Below are positions 37,946 through 46,522 of a stretch of DNA of 64,000 nt, one piece after another. The position numbers were made by a program, and so were the translations under genes. The first letter of the stretch is position 1. Each line of letters opens with the position of its first letter. Below the pieces are notes generated by a model that was not told the DNA's origin, did not search any database, and saw nothing but the letters and a program-made list of their open reading frames with translations. The stretch spans positions 372,001-436,000 of the forward strand of contig MWSW01000012.1 of NCBI GenBank assembly GCA_002050165.1, read 5' to 3'. The DNA is from Candidatus Tepidiaquacellales bacterium OLB4/UTCHB1 (GTDB lineage Bacteria; Bacteroidota; Ignavibacteria; Tepidaquicellales; Tepidaquicellaceae).

Positions 37946-39289
37946 ATGGCAGACAAAACCGTTAACCCAACAAAAAAAAGGCTTGAAGAGATTGAAAAGG
38001 AACTGGCAGACCTCCAATCGTTGAAAAAAGAATTGGTAGCGCACTGGAACCTCGAGAAGGATTTAATTAAAACTATCAGGGCTTCAAAAGAAGAAATAGA
38101 AGACCTGAAGGCTGAAGCTGAGCAACTTGAACGTCATGGAGATTTGACAAAAGTAGCAGAGATTAGATACGGAAAAATCCCCGGTCTTGAAAAGCAAATC
38201 AGCGACAAGACGGAGGAGCTTTCAAAAGTCCAAAGCGATAAGAAAATGCTGAAAGAAGAGGTTGATTCAGAGGATATCGCGGAGATAGTTTCACGCTGGA
38301 CAGGAATTCCCGTTTCGAAAATGCTTGAAGGCGAACGTCAGAAACTATTGAATATGGAAAAGAACCTTGAGCAGAGAGTAGTTGGACAGGATGATGCTGT
38401 AACAGCAGTTTCGAATGCAATAAGGAGATCCCGTGCGGGCTTGCAGGACGAAAGCAGACCAATCGGATCATTCATTTTCCTCGGGACAACCGGGGTTGGT
38501 AAAACTGAACTGGCAAGAGCGCTTGCTGAGTTTCTTTTCGACGATGAAAAAGCTATTGTCAGAATTGACATGAGCGAGTATATGGAGAAATTTGCTGTAT
38601 CGAGGTTAATCGGCGCGCCACCCGGATATGTTGGTTATGAAGAGGGAGGGCAATTAACTGAAGCCGTCAGAAGAAAACCTTACTGCGTTGTGTTGCTCGA
38701 TGAAATAGAAAAAGCACATCCCGATGTATTCAATATCCTTCTGCAAGTACTTGACGAAGGTAGGTTAACCGATTCGAAAGGCAAAACCGTAAACTTCAAG
38801 AACACGATTATTATTATGACATCAAATATCGGTTCTCATCTGATTCAGGAAAAAATGGACATTTTAACTGACGTTAACCGAGATGAGGTAATGGGCGAAC
38901 TGAAGGTTAAACTTTTCGATCTGCTGAAATCATCTATTCGCCCGGAATTCCTTAACCGAATTGACGAAATAATTTTATTTAAACCGCTCACTCAAAAAGA
39001 AATCAGGTTGATTGTTGACCTTCAGCTGACAAACCTCTTCCGACGATTGGAGCATAACCAAATTACAATGACTGTTGACAATGAAGTAAAGGATTGGCTG
39101 GGGAAATTGGGATTTGATGTGGCTTTCGGTGCCAGACCTCTGAAGAGGATCGTTCAGAAACATCTGATAAACAAACTATCGGAGAAAATACTAGCTGCGG
39201 AAATTCTACCCGGTGATAAGATAAATGCCGTTCTCAATGTTAATGGGGAAATTGATTTCGTTAAAGTCGGCACCAAATCCCCGTCATAA
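37946..39289 (+). CDS. ClpB-like AAA+ protein with second ATPase domain only
   Basis: 447 residues from ATG 37946 (TTG 37931 would add five). The sequence aligns with the C-terminal half of ClpB. Residues 9-105 are the distal part of the coiled-coil middle domain ([21 protein letters not shown]). Residues 106-447 are the NBD2 module with Walker A GTTGVGKT (180-187; usual GPTGVGKT), pore loop GYVGYEEGG (227-235), Walker [10 protein letters not shown], arginine-finger region RPEFLNRID and sensor 2 GARP (395-398). The N-domain and NBD1 are missing. The bases up to rarA show no remnant of them, so this is a clean shortened gene. All catalytic motifs look intact, so a single-ring unfoldase is possible. 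The SerK-like gene begins two bases after the stop. Confidence 0.88.
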   Translation: MADKTVNPTKKRLEEIEKELADLQSLKKELVAHWNLEKDLIKTIRASKEEIEDLKAEAEQLERHGDLTKVAEIRYGKIPGLEKQISDKTEELSKVQSDKKMLKEEVDSEDIAEIVSRWTGIPVSKMLEGERQKLLNMEKNLEQRVVGQDDAVTAVSNAIRRSRAGLQDESRPIGSFIFLGTTGVGKTELARALAEFLFDDEKAIVRIDMSEYMEKFAVSRLIGAPPGYVGYEEGGQLTEAVRRKPYCVVLLDEIEKAHPDVFNILLQVLDEGRLTDSKGKTVNFKNTIIIMTSNIGSHLIQEKMDILTDVNRDEVMGELKVKLFDLLKSSIRPEFLNRIDEIILFKPLTQKEIRLIVDLQLTNLFRRLEHNQITMTVDNEVKDWLGKLGFDVAFGARPLKRIVQKHLINKLSEKILAAEILPGDKINAVLNVNGEIDFVKVGTKSPS

Positions 39290-39291
39290 TA

Positions 39292-40128
39292 ATGATTAAT
39301 TACACCAAAAGTTTTTTCAATCTCAGAATACTAAAACTGAGCGAAATACTCCTTCACGAAGCTACCGAAAGCAACCGACTCAGAAATATTTATTCCAGAA
39401 TTGCAAGGTCAAGATTTCTGATGAATCCCGTTATCGTTGGTAAATATGGTGAAGAATATGTACTCATTGACGGTGCAAACAGAGCCGGCTCATTAAAAGA
39501 AATCGGTTGCAAGTTGATCTTAGCACAGATTATAAATTATAAGAGCCCCGATGTAAAATTGCTAACATGGGATCACCTGATTTACAATTTTGATTTGCAC
39601 ATGTTGGATAGGTTTGCAATCAGACATAACCTCAAATATGAATTAATCGAGGGTGTGATATCAAAACCAATTGTTGAAAATAAAGATGACAATATATTTG
39701 CAACCGAAATCGAATCGGGAAAGACATTATCGATTGAATTACCGTACGAGTTCTTTGATAAAATCAAAGCAATTACCAATCTGACCAAATTATATTTTCA
39801 CAAATTCAATTTCGACAGGTCTGAGTCCGAAATAAGCATTTCAGAGTTGAGAAAATATTCCCGAAGGAACGGCGTACTCATTAAGTTTCCGGCATTCAGT
39901 AAACAACAAATTATGAGGATTGCTCGCAGCAGTCATCATCTGCCGGCGGGTATTTCGCGGCACATTGTAGTCAACAGGGTTCTGCATGTGAAGTATGATA
40001 TTGAAAAATTAAAAAGCGCATCGGGGATTGAGACGAAACAAAAGGAGCTTGAAGATTTATTGTTGAAGAAAATTGACTCGAACAAAGTCAGACAGTACAC
40101 CGAATCAGTAATAGTTTTCGACGAGTAG
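39292..40128 (+). CDS. ParB-fold protein resembling free-serine kinases (SerK/SbnI)
   Basis: 278 residues. The N-terminal ParB/sulfiredoxin-like domain (10-90) has LRILKLSEILLHEATESNRL, NPVIV and YVLIDGANRAGSLKEIG. It follows archaeal SerK and staphylococcal SbnI, which phosphorylate free L-serine, in order: a glutamate after the first strand (E23, matching the catalytic SerK/SbnI glutamate), DGxxR (D60-R64, here DGANR), and a late S/T-R-H motif (SRH at 222-224) before a final valine-rich strand and an acidic helix. No DNA-binding HTH follows, so it is not a chromosome-partitioning ParB. O-phosphoserine formation is an inference. It lies two bases after the clpB-like gene and overlaps the next start. 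Confidence 0.65.
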   Translation: MINYTKSFFNLRILKLSEILLHEATESNRLRNIYSRIARSRFLMNPVIVGKYGEEYVLIDGANRAGSLKEIGCKLILAQIINYKSPDVKLLTWDHLIYNFDLHMLDRFAIRHNLKYELIEGVISKPIVENKDDNIFATEIESGKTLSIELPYEFFDKIKAITNLTKLYFHKFNFDRSESEISISELRKYSRRNGVLIKFPAFSKQQIMRIARSSHHLPAGISRHIVVNRVLHVKYDIEKLKSASGIETKQKELEDLLLKKIDSNKVRQYTESVIVFDE

Positions 40129-41354
40129 TGAAACTTGAAAATTTCATAGCGAGACGTTACCTCTTCTCTAAAAGGAAGATTAACTTTATAACAATTATTA
40201 CGGGTATTTCCGTGATTGGTGTTACGATTGGCGTAGCAGCAATGATAATTGTTCTATCGGTCTTCAATGGGTTCAATCAAAAAGTTACATCAATTTTGGT
40301 TAATTTTGATCCACACCTAAGAATTGAATCCGCTAATGGAGAGTTGTTAACCGACTATCATTCAATTCAACAGAAGCTCGATAAAGCAGGTTACAGCAGG
40401 TCATCGCCGTTTACTTTAACCAAAGGGATGGTCAGTAGCGAACAACTCAACAAGGTTCTGTACGTAAAAGGTGTGGATGCGCAAACTGTTGATAAAGTTT
40501 CGGGTATTAAGGATGTAGTTGTACTTGGTGAATTCGATTTAAAAAACACAGGTGAGGTCGGTGGGATTGTCATCGGGAGACCGATTGCAGGCGAGTTACG
40601 GGCATTAACCGGTGATACTATTACCTTGCTAAGTCCAGTCGGTCTTGAACATTCGCTGACACAATTCGTAAAACCTGTTACCAAAAGATTCGTTGTGCGG
40701 GGAATTTTCGATTCCGATAACAAGGAATATGATTCGAAATACGCTTATATATCGCTTGAAAACGCTGCCGAATTGTTCGAACTTGGCGATGGTGTGCAAG
40801 GAGTCGAAATTCGACTTAACGATATAAACGAGTCAGACGATGCAAAGGAAAAGCTTAAAGAAATTTTCGGTAACAACTTCAAGATCATGACATGGTACGA
40901 TTTGCACAAAGATTTCTATTCAATCCTTAAAATTGAAAGATTGGTCGCATTTATAATTTTAAGTATAATAATTCTTGTTGCATCCTTTAATATTCTCGCG
41001 TCGTTAACTATGACGGTAATCGAGAAGAAGCGGGATATCGGTGTTCTCAAATCAATGGGTGCAACTGACAAAACCATTACGAAAATTTTTCTAACCGAAG
41101 GCGTAGCTGTCGGATTAATCGGAATGATTGCCGGCAGTATCATAGGGCTTGCAGTTACTCTTGCACAAAAATATTTTGAATTTTACAGAATTGATTCATC
41201 GGTTTATAAATTCGACGCGTTACCGGTTGAGTTGAGGTACACGGATTTTATCTTTGTACCTCTTGCAGCTTTTGTACTATGTTTCCTTGCTTCACTTTAC
41301 CCTTCAAGGAAAGCAGCAAAGCAAAATCCGGTTGAGTCTATAAGATGGGAATAA
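40128..41354 (+). CDS. Lipoprotein-releasing ABC transporter permease (LolC/LolE family)
   Basis: 408 residues starting at GTG 40128, which shares one base with the preceding stop (TAGTG). The N-terminus ENFIARRYLFSKRKINFITIITGISVIGVTIGVAAMIIVLSVFNG contains the first membrane helix. A periplasmic MacB-type domain spans about 50-260. Three C-terminal helices follow, with the FtsX-type loop EKKRDIGVLKSMGATDKTI. With the ATPase encoded next it should extract outer-membrane-bound lipoproteins from the inner membrane. A single permease gene (as in LolF-type systems) suggests a homodimer. Confidence 0.92.
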   Translation: MKLENFIARRYLFSKRKINFITIITGISVIGVTIGVAAMIIVLSVFNGFNQKVTSILVNFDPHLRIESANGELLTDYHSIQQKLDKAGYSRSSPFTLTKGMVSSEQLNKVLYVKGVDAQTVDKVSGIKDVVVLGEFDLKNTGEVGGIVIGRPIAGELRALTGDTITLLSPVGLEHSLTQFVKPVTKRFVVRGIFDSDNKEYDSKYAYISLENAAELFELGDGVQGVEIRLNDINESDDAKEKLKEIFGNNFKIMTWYDLHKDFYSILKIERLVAFIILSIIILVASFNILASLTMTVIEKKRDIGVLKSMGATDKTITKIFLTEGVAVGLIGMIAGSIIGLAVTLAQKYFEFYRIDSSVYKFDALPVELRYTDFIFVPLAAFVLCFLASLYPSRKAAKQNPVESIRWE

Positions 41355-42034
41355 TGTCAGAAAAAGAAATCTTAATACAGGCTACCGGAATAAAAAAATC
41401 TTACAACACAAGTAAGACAAATAAACTTGAGGTATTGAGGGGTATTGACCTGAAAGTATATAAAGGTGAAATTGTTGCAATTGTCGGGAAATCCGGAACA
41501 GGTAAAAGTACTCTACTGCATATATTAGGAACATTGGACAAGCCGGACGAAGGCAAATTACTTTTCAGGGATAAGGATATATTCGAAGGAACTGAACGGG
41601 AAATTGCATCGTTCAGAAATACAAAAATCGGTTTCATATTTCAGTTTCACCATCTGCTGCCGGAATTTACCTCGCTCGAAAATGTTATGATTGCTATGAT
41701 GATAAACGGAAAATCCGACAGGGATAAAGCGCTTGAATTAATGAAAGAAGTGGGCGTTGAATCACGTGCAAATCATAAACCATCACAAATTTCAGGTGGG
41801 GAGGCGCAACGTGTTGCTATAGCCAGAGCTTTGGTTAATTCACCCGAACTCGTTCTTGCTGATGAACCAACGGGTAATCTCGATACAGCGAACGCAAATG
41901 CGGTAATCGAATTGATTTTCCAACTACGGAATAAATTCAACATGGCGTTCGTAATTGTTACGCACAATGAAGAGTTCGCATCTAAGTGCGATCGCGTGAT
42001 TAAAATGTCAGACGGATACATTACATCATATTAG
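41354..42034 (+). CDS. lolD: Lipoprotein-releasing ABC transporter ATPase
   Basis: ABC ATPase of the LolD/MacB group. ATG 41354 overlaps the permease stop as TAATG and is preferred; ATG 41345 would add three residues. It has Walker A GKSGTGKST, the Q-loop in FQFHHLLPEFTSLENVM, signature ISGGEAQR, Walker B LVLADEPTGNLD and the H-loop VTHNEE. EFTSLENVM is characteristic of LolD. It energises the LolC/E-type permease. Confidence 0.93.
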   Translation: MSEKEILIQATGIKKSYNTSKTNKLEVLRGIDLKVYKGEIVAIVGKSGTGKSTLLHILGTLDKPDEGKLLFRDKDIFEGTEREIASFRNTKIGFIFQFHHLLPEFTSLENVMIAMMINGKSDRDKALELMKEVGVESRANHKPSQISGGEAQRVAIARALVNSPELVLADEPTGNLDTANANAVIELIFQLRNKFNMAFVIVTHNEEFASKCDRVIKMSDGYITSY

Positions 42035-42101
42035 TATGCGTGAAAATCTGCAGTGTAATAATCCGGTGAAGGTTAAATTTGAAATTATCTTTTCGCAATA
42101 A

Positions 42102-42866
42102 ATGTCAGAAATTAAAATCAGGGTAACGGATTTAAATTTTTTTTATGAATTTGGAAAAGTTCAGGCGCTGAAATCAATTAACCTTGATATACCGAACAAC
42201 TCAATAACCTCTCTTATCGGACCATCGGGATGCGGGAAGTCAACTTTTTTGAGAACACTCAACAGGATGAACGATTTGATTGAGGGGGTAAAAATTGATG
42301 GGAAAATTTTAATTGATGACACCGATATATACGACAAGCATACCGACGTTGTGTCTCTAAGGCGACGGGTAGGGATGGTGTTTCAAAAATCAAATCCATT
42401 TCCGAAATCAATTTTTGATAACGTTGCATACGGACCGTCAATAAACGGGATAAAGCGTAAATCACAGCTCGAAGAGATTGTAACCGAAGCGCTCAAACGT
42501 GCTGCTATCTGGGACGAAGTAAAAGACAGGCTGAATGATTCCGCTCTAAGTTTATCCGGAGGTCAGCAACAGAGAGTGTGCATCGCGCGGTCGCTCGCAG
42601 TAAACCCTGAAGTACTACTCCTTGACGAACCGGCAAGCGCGCTTGATCCGATTTCTACCACAAAGATTGAGGAATTAATCTTTGAATTAAAAAATAAATT
42701 TTGTATAGTTATAGTAACGCACAATATGCAACAGGCAGCCAGAGTAAGCGATAAATGCGCATTCTTCCTTAATGGCGAGATAGTTGAATACGACAGTACA
42801 AGAAAAATTTTCACCGACCCGAAAGATATCCGGACTCAGAATTATATTACCGGAAGGTTCGGTTAA
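42102..42866 (+). CDS. pstB: Phosphate ABC transporter ATPase PstB
   Basis: 254 residues. Walker [10 protein letters not shown] at 40-48, the PstB-specific [38 protein letters not shown], signature LSGGQQQR, Walker [13 protein letters not shown] and [13 protein letters not shown] are all there. It would drive high-affinity phosphate import. The PstS, PstC and PstA partners are not adjacent: LolD is 67 bases upstream and phoU 23 bases downstream. Confidence 0.95.
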   Translation: MSEIKIRVTDLNFFYEFGKVQALKSINLDIPNNSITSLIGPSGCGKSTFLRTLNRMNDLIEGVKIDGKILIDDTDIYDKHTDVVSLRRRVGMVFQKSNPFPKSIFDNVAYGPSINGIKRKSQLEEIVTEALKRAAIWDEVKDRLNDSALSLSGGQQQRVCIARSLAVNPEVLLLDEPASALDPISTTKIEELIFELKNKFCIVIVTHNMQQAARVSDKCAFFLNGEIVEYDSTRKIFTDPKDIRTQNYITGRFG

Positions 42867-42889
42867 TTTAAATAAAAAACAAATACACC

Positions 42890-43576
42890 ATGTATCATTA
42901 TCTGGAAGAAGAATTAGACCAGCTCAGAACAAGAATCATTAAAATGGGTAGTCTGGTCGAGGAGCAAATTGAATTTGCCTTCAGGGCGCTGTTTGAAGGT
43001 AATTTGGAACTCGCCAAGTTAGTTGTTGAACGAGATGATAAAGTGGACAAATTCGATATTAAAATTGACAAACACTGTCAGCGTATATTTGCGCTTACAC
43101 AACCGGTGGCAATTGATCTCAGGTTAATAATGTCAGCTTTAAAAATTAACAACGACCTCGAAAGGATGGGCGATATTGCGGTAAATATTGCCGAACGAGT
43201 TCCACCTCTTATGAATTACCGAGACTTGCTCGTAAAAATGAAATTGGATGAAATGACCGCTATCGTACAAAAAATCGTTAAAGGAAGTATCGATTCGTTT
43301 ATCAACAATGATCCGGAAAACGCTCTCGAAATAATTAAAATGGATTCAGTTGTTGACAATATGGATATTGAAATTTTCCAAATGCTGGTGGATGAAATGA
43401 AGCAAAACAACGACTACATTGAACCATGCTCGCACGCTATTACACTACTTAGGAATATCGAACGATTGGCAGACCACGCAGTAAATATTGCCGAAGATGT
43501 CTTCTTCCTTACCGACGCAAAGATTGTTAAACATAAGAAAGAATTTCACCGGACTCAGGACGAGGGCAACTTTTAA
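42890..43576 (+). CDS. phoU: Phosphate signalling regulator PhoU
   Basis: 228 residues in two three-helix repeats. Each carries the metal-binding E/DxxxD signature: LARDDKVDKFDIKI-like ERDDKVDKFD and NNDLERMGDIAVNIAER in the first, KMDSVVDNMDIEI and NIERLADHAVNIAED in the second. PhoU damps the phosphate regulon through PstB and the PhoR kinase. It is 23 bases downstream of pstB. Confidence 0.95.
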   Translation: MYHYLEEELDQLRTRIIKMGSLVEEQIEFAFRALFEGNLELAKLVVERDDKVDKFDIKIDKHCQRIFALTQPVAIDLRLIMSALKINNDLERMGDIAVNIAERVPPLMNYRDLLVKMKLDEMTAIVQKIVKGSIDSFINNDPENALEIIKMDSVVDNMDIEIFQMLVDEMKQNNDYIEPCSHAITLLRNIERLADHAVNIAEDVFFLTDAKIVKHKKEFHRTQDEGNF

Positions 43577-43612
43577 TTTTTCAAATTAATCTTGAAAGTT
43601 ACTTCCATTAGA

Positions 43613-45481
43613 ATGCTTCCGGTGAGAATAACATTCCTCTATTCTATAATACTACTCCTTGCTTCAGTCTCTGTAACTTTTGCACAGGCAGATGATTCAC
43701 TAAATAGCAACCAGCCATTTGCTTCTAATGTAGTAAAGAATGTTTCGTATCTCAACGATACAACAAGTTCGTTCAACTACATGCGTTATATATGGAGCGA
43801 CAAGCGAACTATTTCAGAAGTAATGAACCAGAGGAAAGGATATTTTGTAAGCCAATTTTACAGCAACGGCGGTCGGGATGCAATTATGAACAACGATTTA
43901 CCACCTCAGTCTATCGGCGTATTCCGCGACGGGATTCAATTAAACGATCCGGTAATAGGAGGAATTGACCCCGAAGTGTTTTCAATTAATGAAGTAAATG
44001 CAATTGAAGAAATTTCTGCTTCGAGATCTTTACTTTACGGAATAAATTCATTCGGAAGATCCTTCAATGTAATTACGAAAGATTATTTCACTCCCCTCCC
44101 TTTTTCACAGCTCAGATTTTCACAAGACAGGGGGAACTCTCTTTTCGCTGATGTATTCTATTCTCAAGCGCTTTCGAAAAATTTCGGATTTCAAATCGGT
44201 GTCACAAATCAAAATTTTGATGGCAGATTTATCAATTCGGCGTTTTCAACATGGAAGTCCCGAACGAGGATTTCCTTTTATCCGAATAACAATCTTAATA
44301 TCAAGGGGAACTTCTATTACAACTATCTGAAACGTGGCTTAAATGGCGGTGTTGAACCCGGATCCGATAATATTGATTCAATGCTCTCGGGTGATGCTGA
44401 AGTGCGAAACGATTTTAATTCAGAGGAAAGCGAGCTCATTTCATTCGATTCGAAAATAGTTGCGAGATTATTTAAAAATCCACAATCTTTGACGAAAGTG
44501 AATTTATATTCACAAAATATTCTCCGTGGATATTCATTTAAAACATCGGCATCGCAAACAAACACTTTCCATAACTTTTACCACTCAGTCATCGGTGGGT
44601 TGAACATCTTACAGAATATTTTCCTGGAACATAATGAACGCTTCAGTTCTGATATTATAGTTGGATGTGAGCTTAAACTAAGTAAAACTGATTTCGGAAC
44701 TACCGAAAGTTCTCTCAATATTTATTCTATTAAAACCGGATATGAGCTAAAGTATAATCCGGTTACACTTGCGGGGATTTACAGATTTGACCGTGCAAAC
44801 GATTTTAATTTTTCAAGTTTCTCAATTGAGGGCAAAGCATCACTATTTAACAGTTCAGAATTCGGGATGAACATCAGCACGGGAATCAGAAAAAACGGAT
44901 TTAGCCGAATTTCATCAACTCGGGATGGATTAATAATATCATCGCCGGGATTTTATACGTTTGAAGGTGGGATTGATTTAAGATACAGACAGCTCTCATT
45001 TGAGTTTTATACGAACAAGAACCACGATAACTTGAAATTGTGGGACGAAAACAGTTTCAGCGCTTTATTCTCTTATTCACCCAAATGGATGACATTTGAA
45101 TTCATTTACCAACACAGTAAAGCTGAAATATATCCGGAAAATTACGTTAAAGGGTGCTTGTTTTATAAAGGGATTTTGTTTAACGGGAATCTGAAACTTC
45201 AAACCGGATTTAATTACTACTACTATAACATTGAGAAAATTTTTGAATACGATTACGAAACCGGTAATTTTCTAGCGACAGACAAAGAATTTCCGCGGAA
45301 GAATCAATTCAATGTAGATTTCTTCGTAGGTGCAAGAATTGGAAGCGCAAACGTAAACCTGACGATTGCCAACATATTTAATTCGCTCTTGTACAATGCT
45401 TACATTTATCCGTTGGACAACCGGGGCGGGTTTTTAAATTCAATTTCCAGATTTACTATCGTGTGGGATTTCCTGAATTAA
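43613..45481 (+). CDS. Outer-membrane beta-barrel with TonB-receptor-type plug domain
   Basis: About 622 residues from ATG 43613 (a TTG seven codons upstream is possible). A signal peptide (FLYSIILLLASVSVTFAQ) precedes a plug-like domain at about 40-165 (ISEVMNQRKGYFVSQFYSNGGRD, IGVFRDGIQLNDPVIGGIDPEVFSINEVNAIEEI). The rest is alternating aromatic strands ending IVWDFLN, as in a barrel. No carboxypeptidase-like extension, TonB box or iron-siderophore context is visible. A small TonB-dependent transporter or a plugged porin is possible; the substrate is unknown. The last 42 bases overlap the convergent GT9 gene. Confidence 0.75.
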   Translation: MLPVRITFLYSIILLLASVSVTFAQADDSLNSNQPFASNVVKNVSYLNDTTSSFNYMRYIWSDKRTISEVMNQRKGYFVSQFYSNGGRDAIMNNDLPPQSIGVFRDGIQLNDPVIGGIDPEVFSINEVNAIEEISASRSLLYGINSFGRSFNVITKDYFTPLPFSQLRFSQDRGNSLFADVFYSQALSKNFGFQIGVTNQNFDGRFINSAFSTWKSRTRISFYPNNNLNIKGNFYYNYLKRGLNGGVEPGSDNIDSMLSGDAEVRNDFNSEESELISFDSKIVARLFKNPQSLTKVNLYSQNILRGYSFKTSASQTNTFHNFYHSVIGGLNILQNIFLEHNERFSSDIIVGCELKLSKTDFGTTESSLNIYSIKTGYELKYNPVTLAGIYRFDRANDFNFSSFSIEGKASLFNSSEFGMNISTGIRKNGFSRISSTRDGLIISSPGFYTFEGGIDLRYRQLSFEFYTNKNHDNLKLWDENSFSALFSYSPKWMTFEFIYQHSKAEIYPENYVKGCLFYKGILFNGNLKLQTGFNYYYYNIEKIFEYDYETGNFLATDKEFPRKNQFNVDFFVGARIGSANVNLTIANIFNSLLYNAYIYPLDNRGGFLNSISRFTIVWDFLN

Positions 45482-46522
45482 CTCATCGCACGCCTCAAAT
45501 ACCTTCTCCACTGTTATATTCTTTATGCACTTCCACTTATCGTTACCCTGCCAGATACAGGATGCGGGTGAAGGAGAATTATAAAAACACGGGCTACAAT
45601 CGAGATCTTCACGAACAATACGGTGATTCGTCTTCCACGGGTATAGTTCCCTGCTATTAGTATAAGCGAATATTGCAACGGTAGGTATTTCAAAAGCTGC
45701 TGCGGAATGCATAAACGCCGTATCGTTCGATACGAACAAATCACAAAAAGTCTGGCGAAGGAGAGAATCCATATAATTTTCAGTTGAAACTAAAATTGCA
45801 TTTTCTCCAAGCGAACTTTTAATCTCACGGTTAAGTTCAAATTCGTTACCGAAGATGAAAATAAACCCGTTGTGAACATTGATAAGTTTATTACAAAGCT
45901 CGATAAACTTTTCCTTATCCCATCGCTTGTGAATATGATTTTTTAAAGTTGATGATCCCGGATGAATTCCTACAATTAATTTATCTGAAACTTTCAGAGA
46001 GTTTAACCAATCCCGGGTTTTCGCTAATGCGGTTTTATCAAGTGAAATTTCAAGTTTACCTACTTCATTGTCATTTACCTCAACAAGCTCCCGTATTGCC
46101 CCAATATTCTGAAGGACATTATGCTTGTTACGTATTTCAGGGATGAGGTTGGTATTCAAAAATTCAAATCTGTGAAAACCTGATTTAATGTATGAGAACG
46201 CAATTCGTTTTTTTGCGCCTGTAAGAAATCCAAGAATATTATACTCTGCCCTGTTTGTGGGATAAATATTTACTGAAACATCAAAATTATTTTTTCTGAG
46301 TTTCAGAATCTCCTTAAAAGAAGACAATTTGGACTGATTCAGGAAATCAATAAAGTGAATGTAATTTATATAAGGTGAGTTACCGAACATTTCTGCTACT
46401 GACCTGAACATCACCAATAAATGTATTTCGCTATCGGGATATTTTTCCCGGAGAATTTTCAGTGAAGGTGTAAACATCAGGGCATCGCCATTACCGGGCA
46501 GGGCATTAATCAGGATTTTCAT
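45440..46522 (-). CDS. Family 9 glycosyltransferase (ADP-heptose:LPS heptosyltransferase type)
   Basis: 360 residues, GT-B fold. The start LINALPGNGDALMFTPSLKILREKYPDSEIHLLV is the GT9 signature. The C-terminal half has GIHPGSSTLKNHIHKRW, the donor-site DLFVSNDTAFMHSAAAFEIPTVAIF and a cysteine pair in DCSPCFYNSPSPASC. It should add a heptose or a similar sugar to LPS or another glycoconjugate on the cytoplasmic side. Its start shares one base with the stop of the upstream GT-C gene (TAATG). Confidence 0.88.
   Translation of the reverse strand: MKILINALPGNGDALMFTPSLKILREKYPDSEIHLLVMFRSVAEMFGNSPYINYIHFIDFLNQSKLSSFKEILKLRKNNFDVSVNIYPTNRAEYNILGFLTGAKKRIAFSYIKSGFHRFEFLNTNLIPEIRNKHNVLQNIGAIRELVEVNDNEVGKLEISLDKTALAKTRDWLNSLKVSDKLIVGIHPGSSTLKNHIHKRWDKEKFIELCNKLINVHNGFIFIFGNEFELNREIKSSLGENAILVSTENYMDSLLRQTFCDLFVSNDTAFMHSAAAFEIPTVAIFAYTNSRELYPWKTNHRIVREDLDCSPCFYNSPSPASCIWQGNDKWKCIKNITVEKVFEACDELIQEIPHDSKSGN

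Noticed and set aside
39292-40128. Chromosome-partitioning ParB
   Set aside because: No parA, no helix-turn-helix and no parS-like sites are nearby. The C-terminal half fits SerK/SbnI better.
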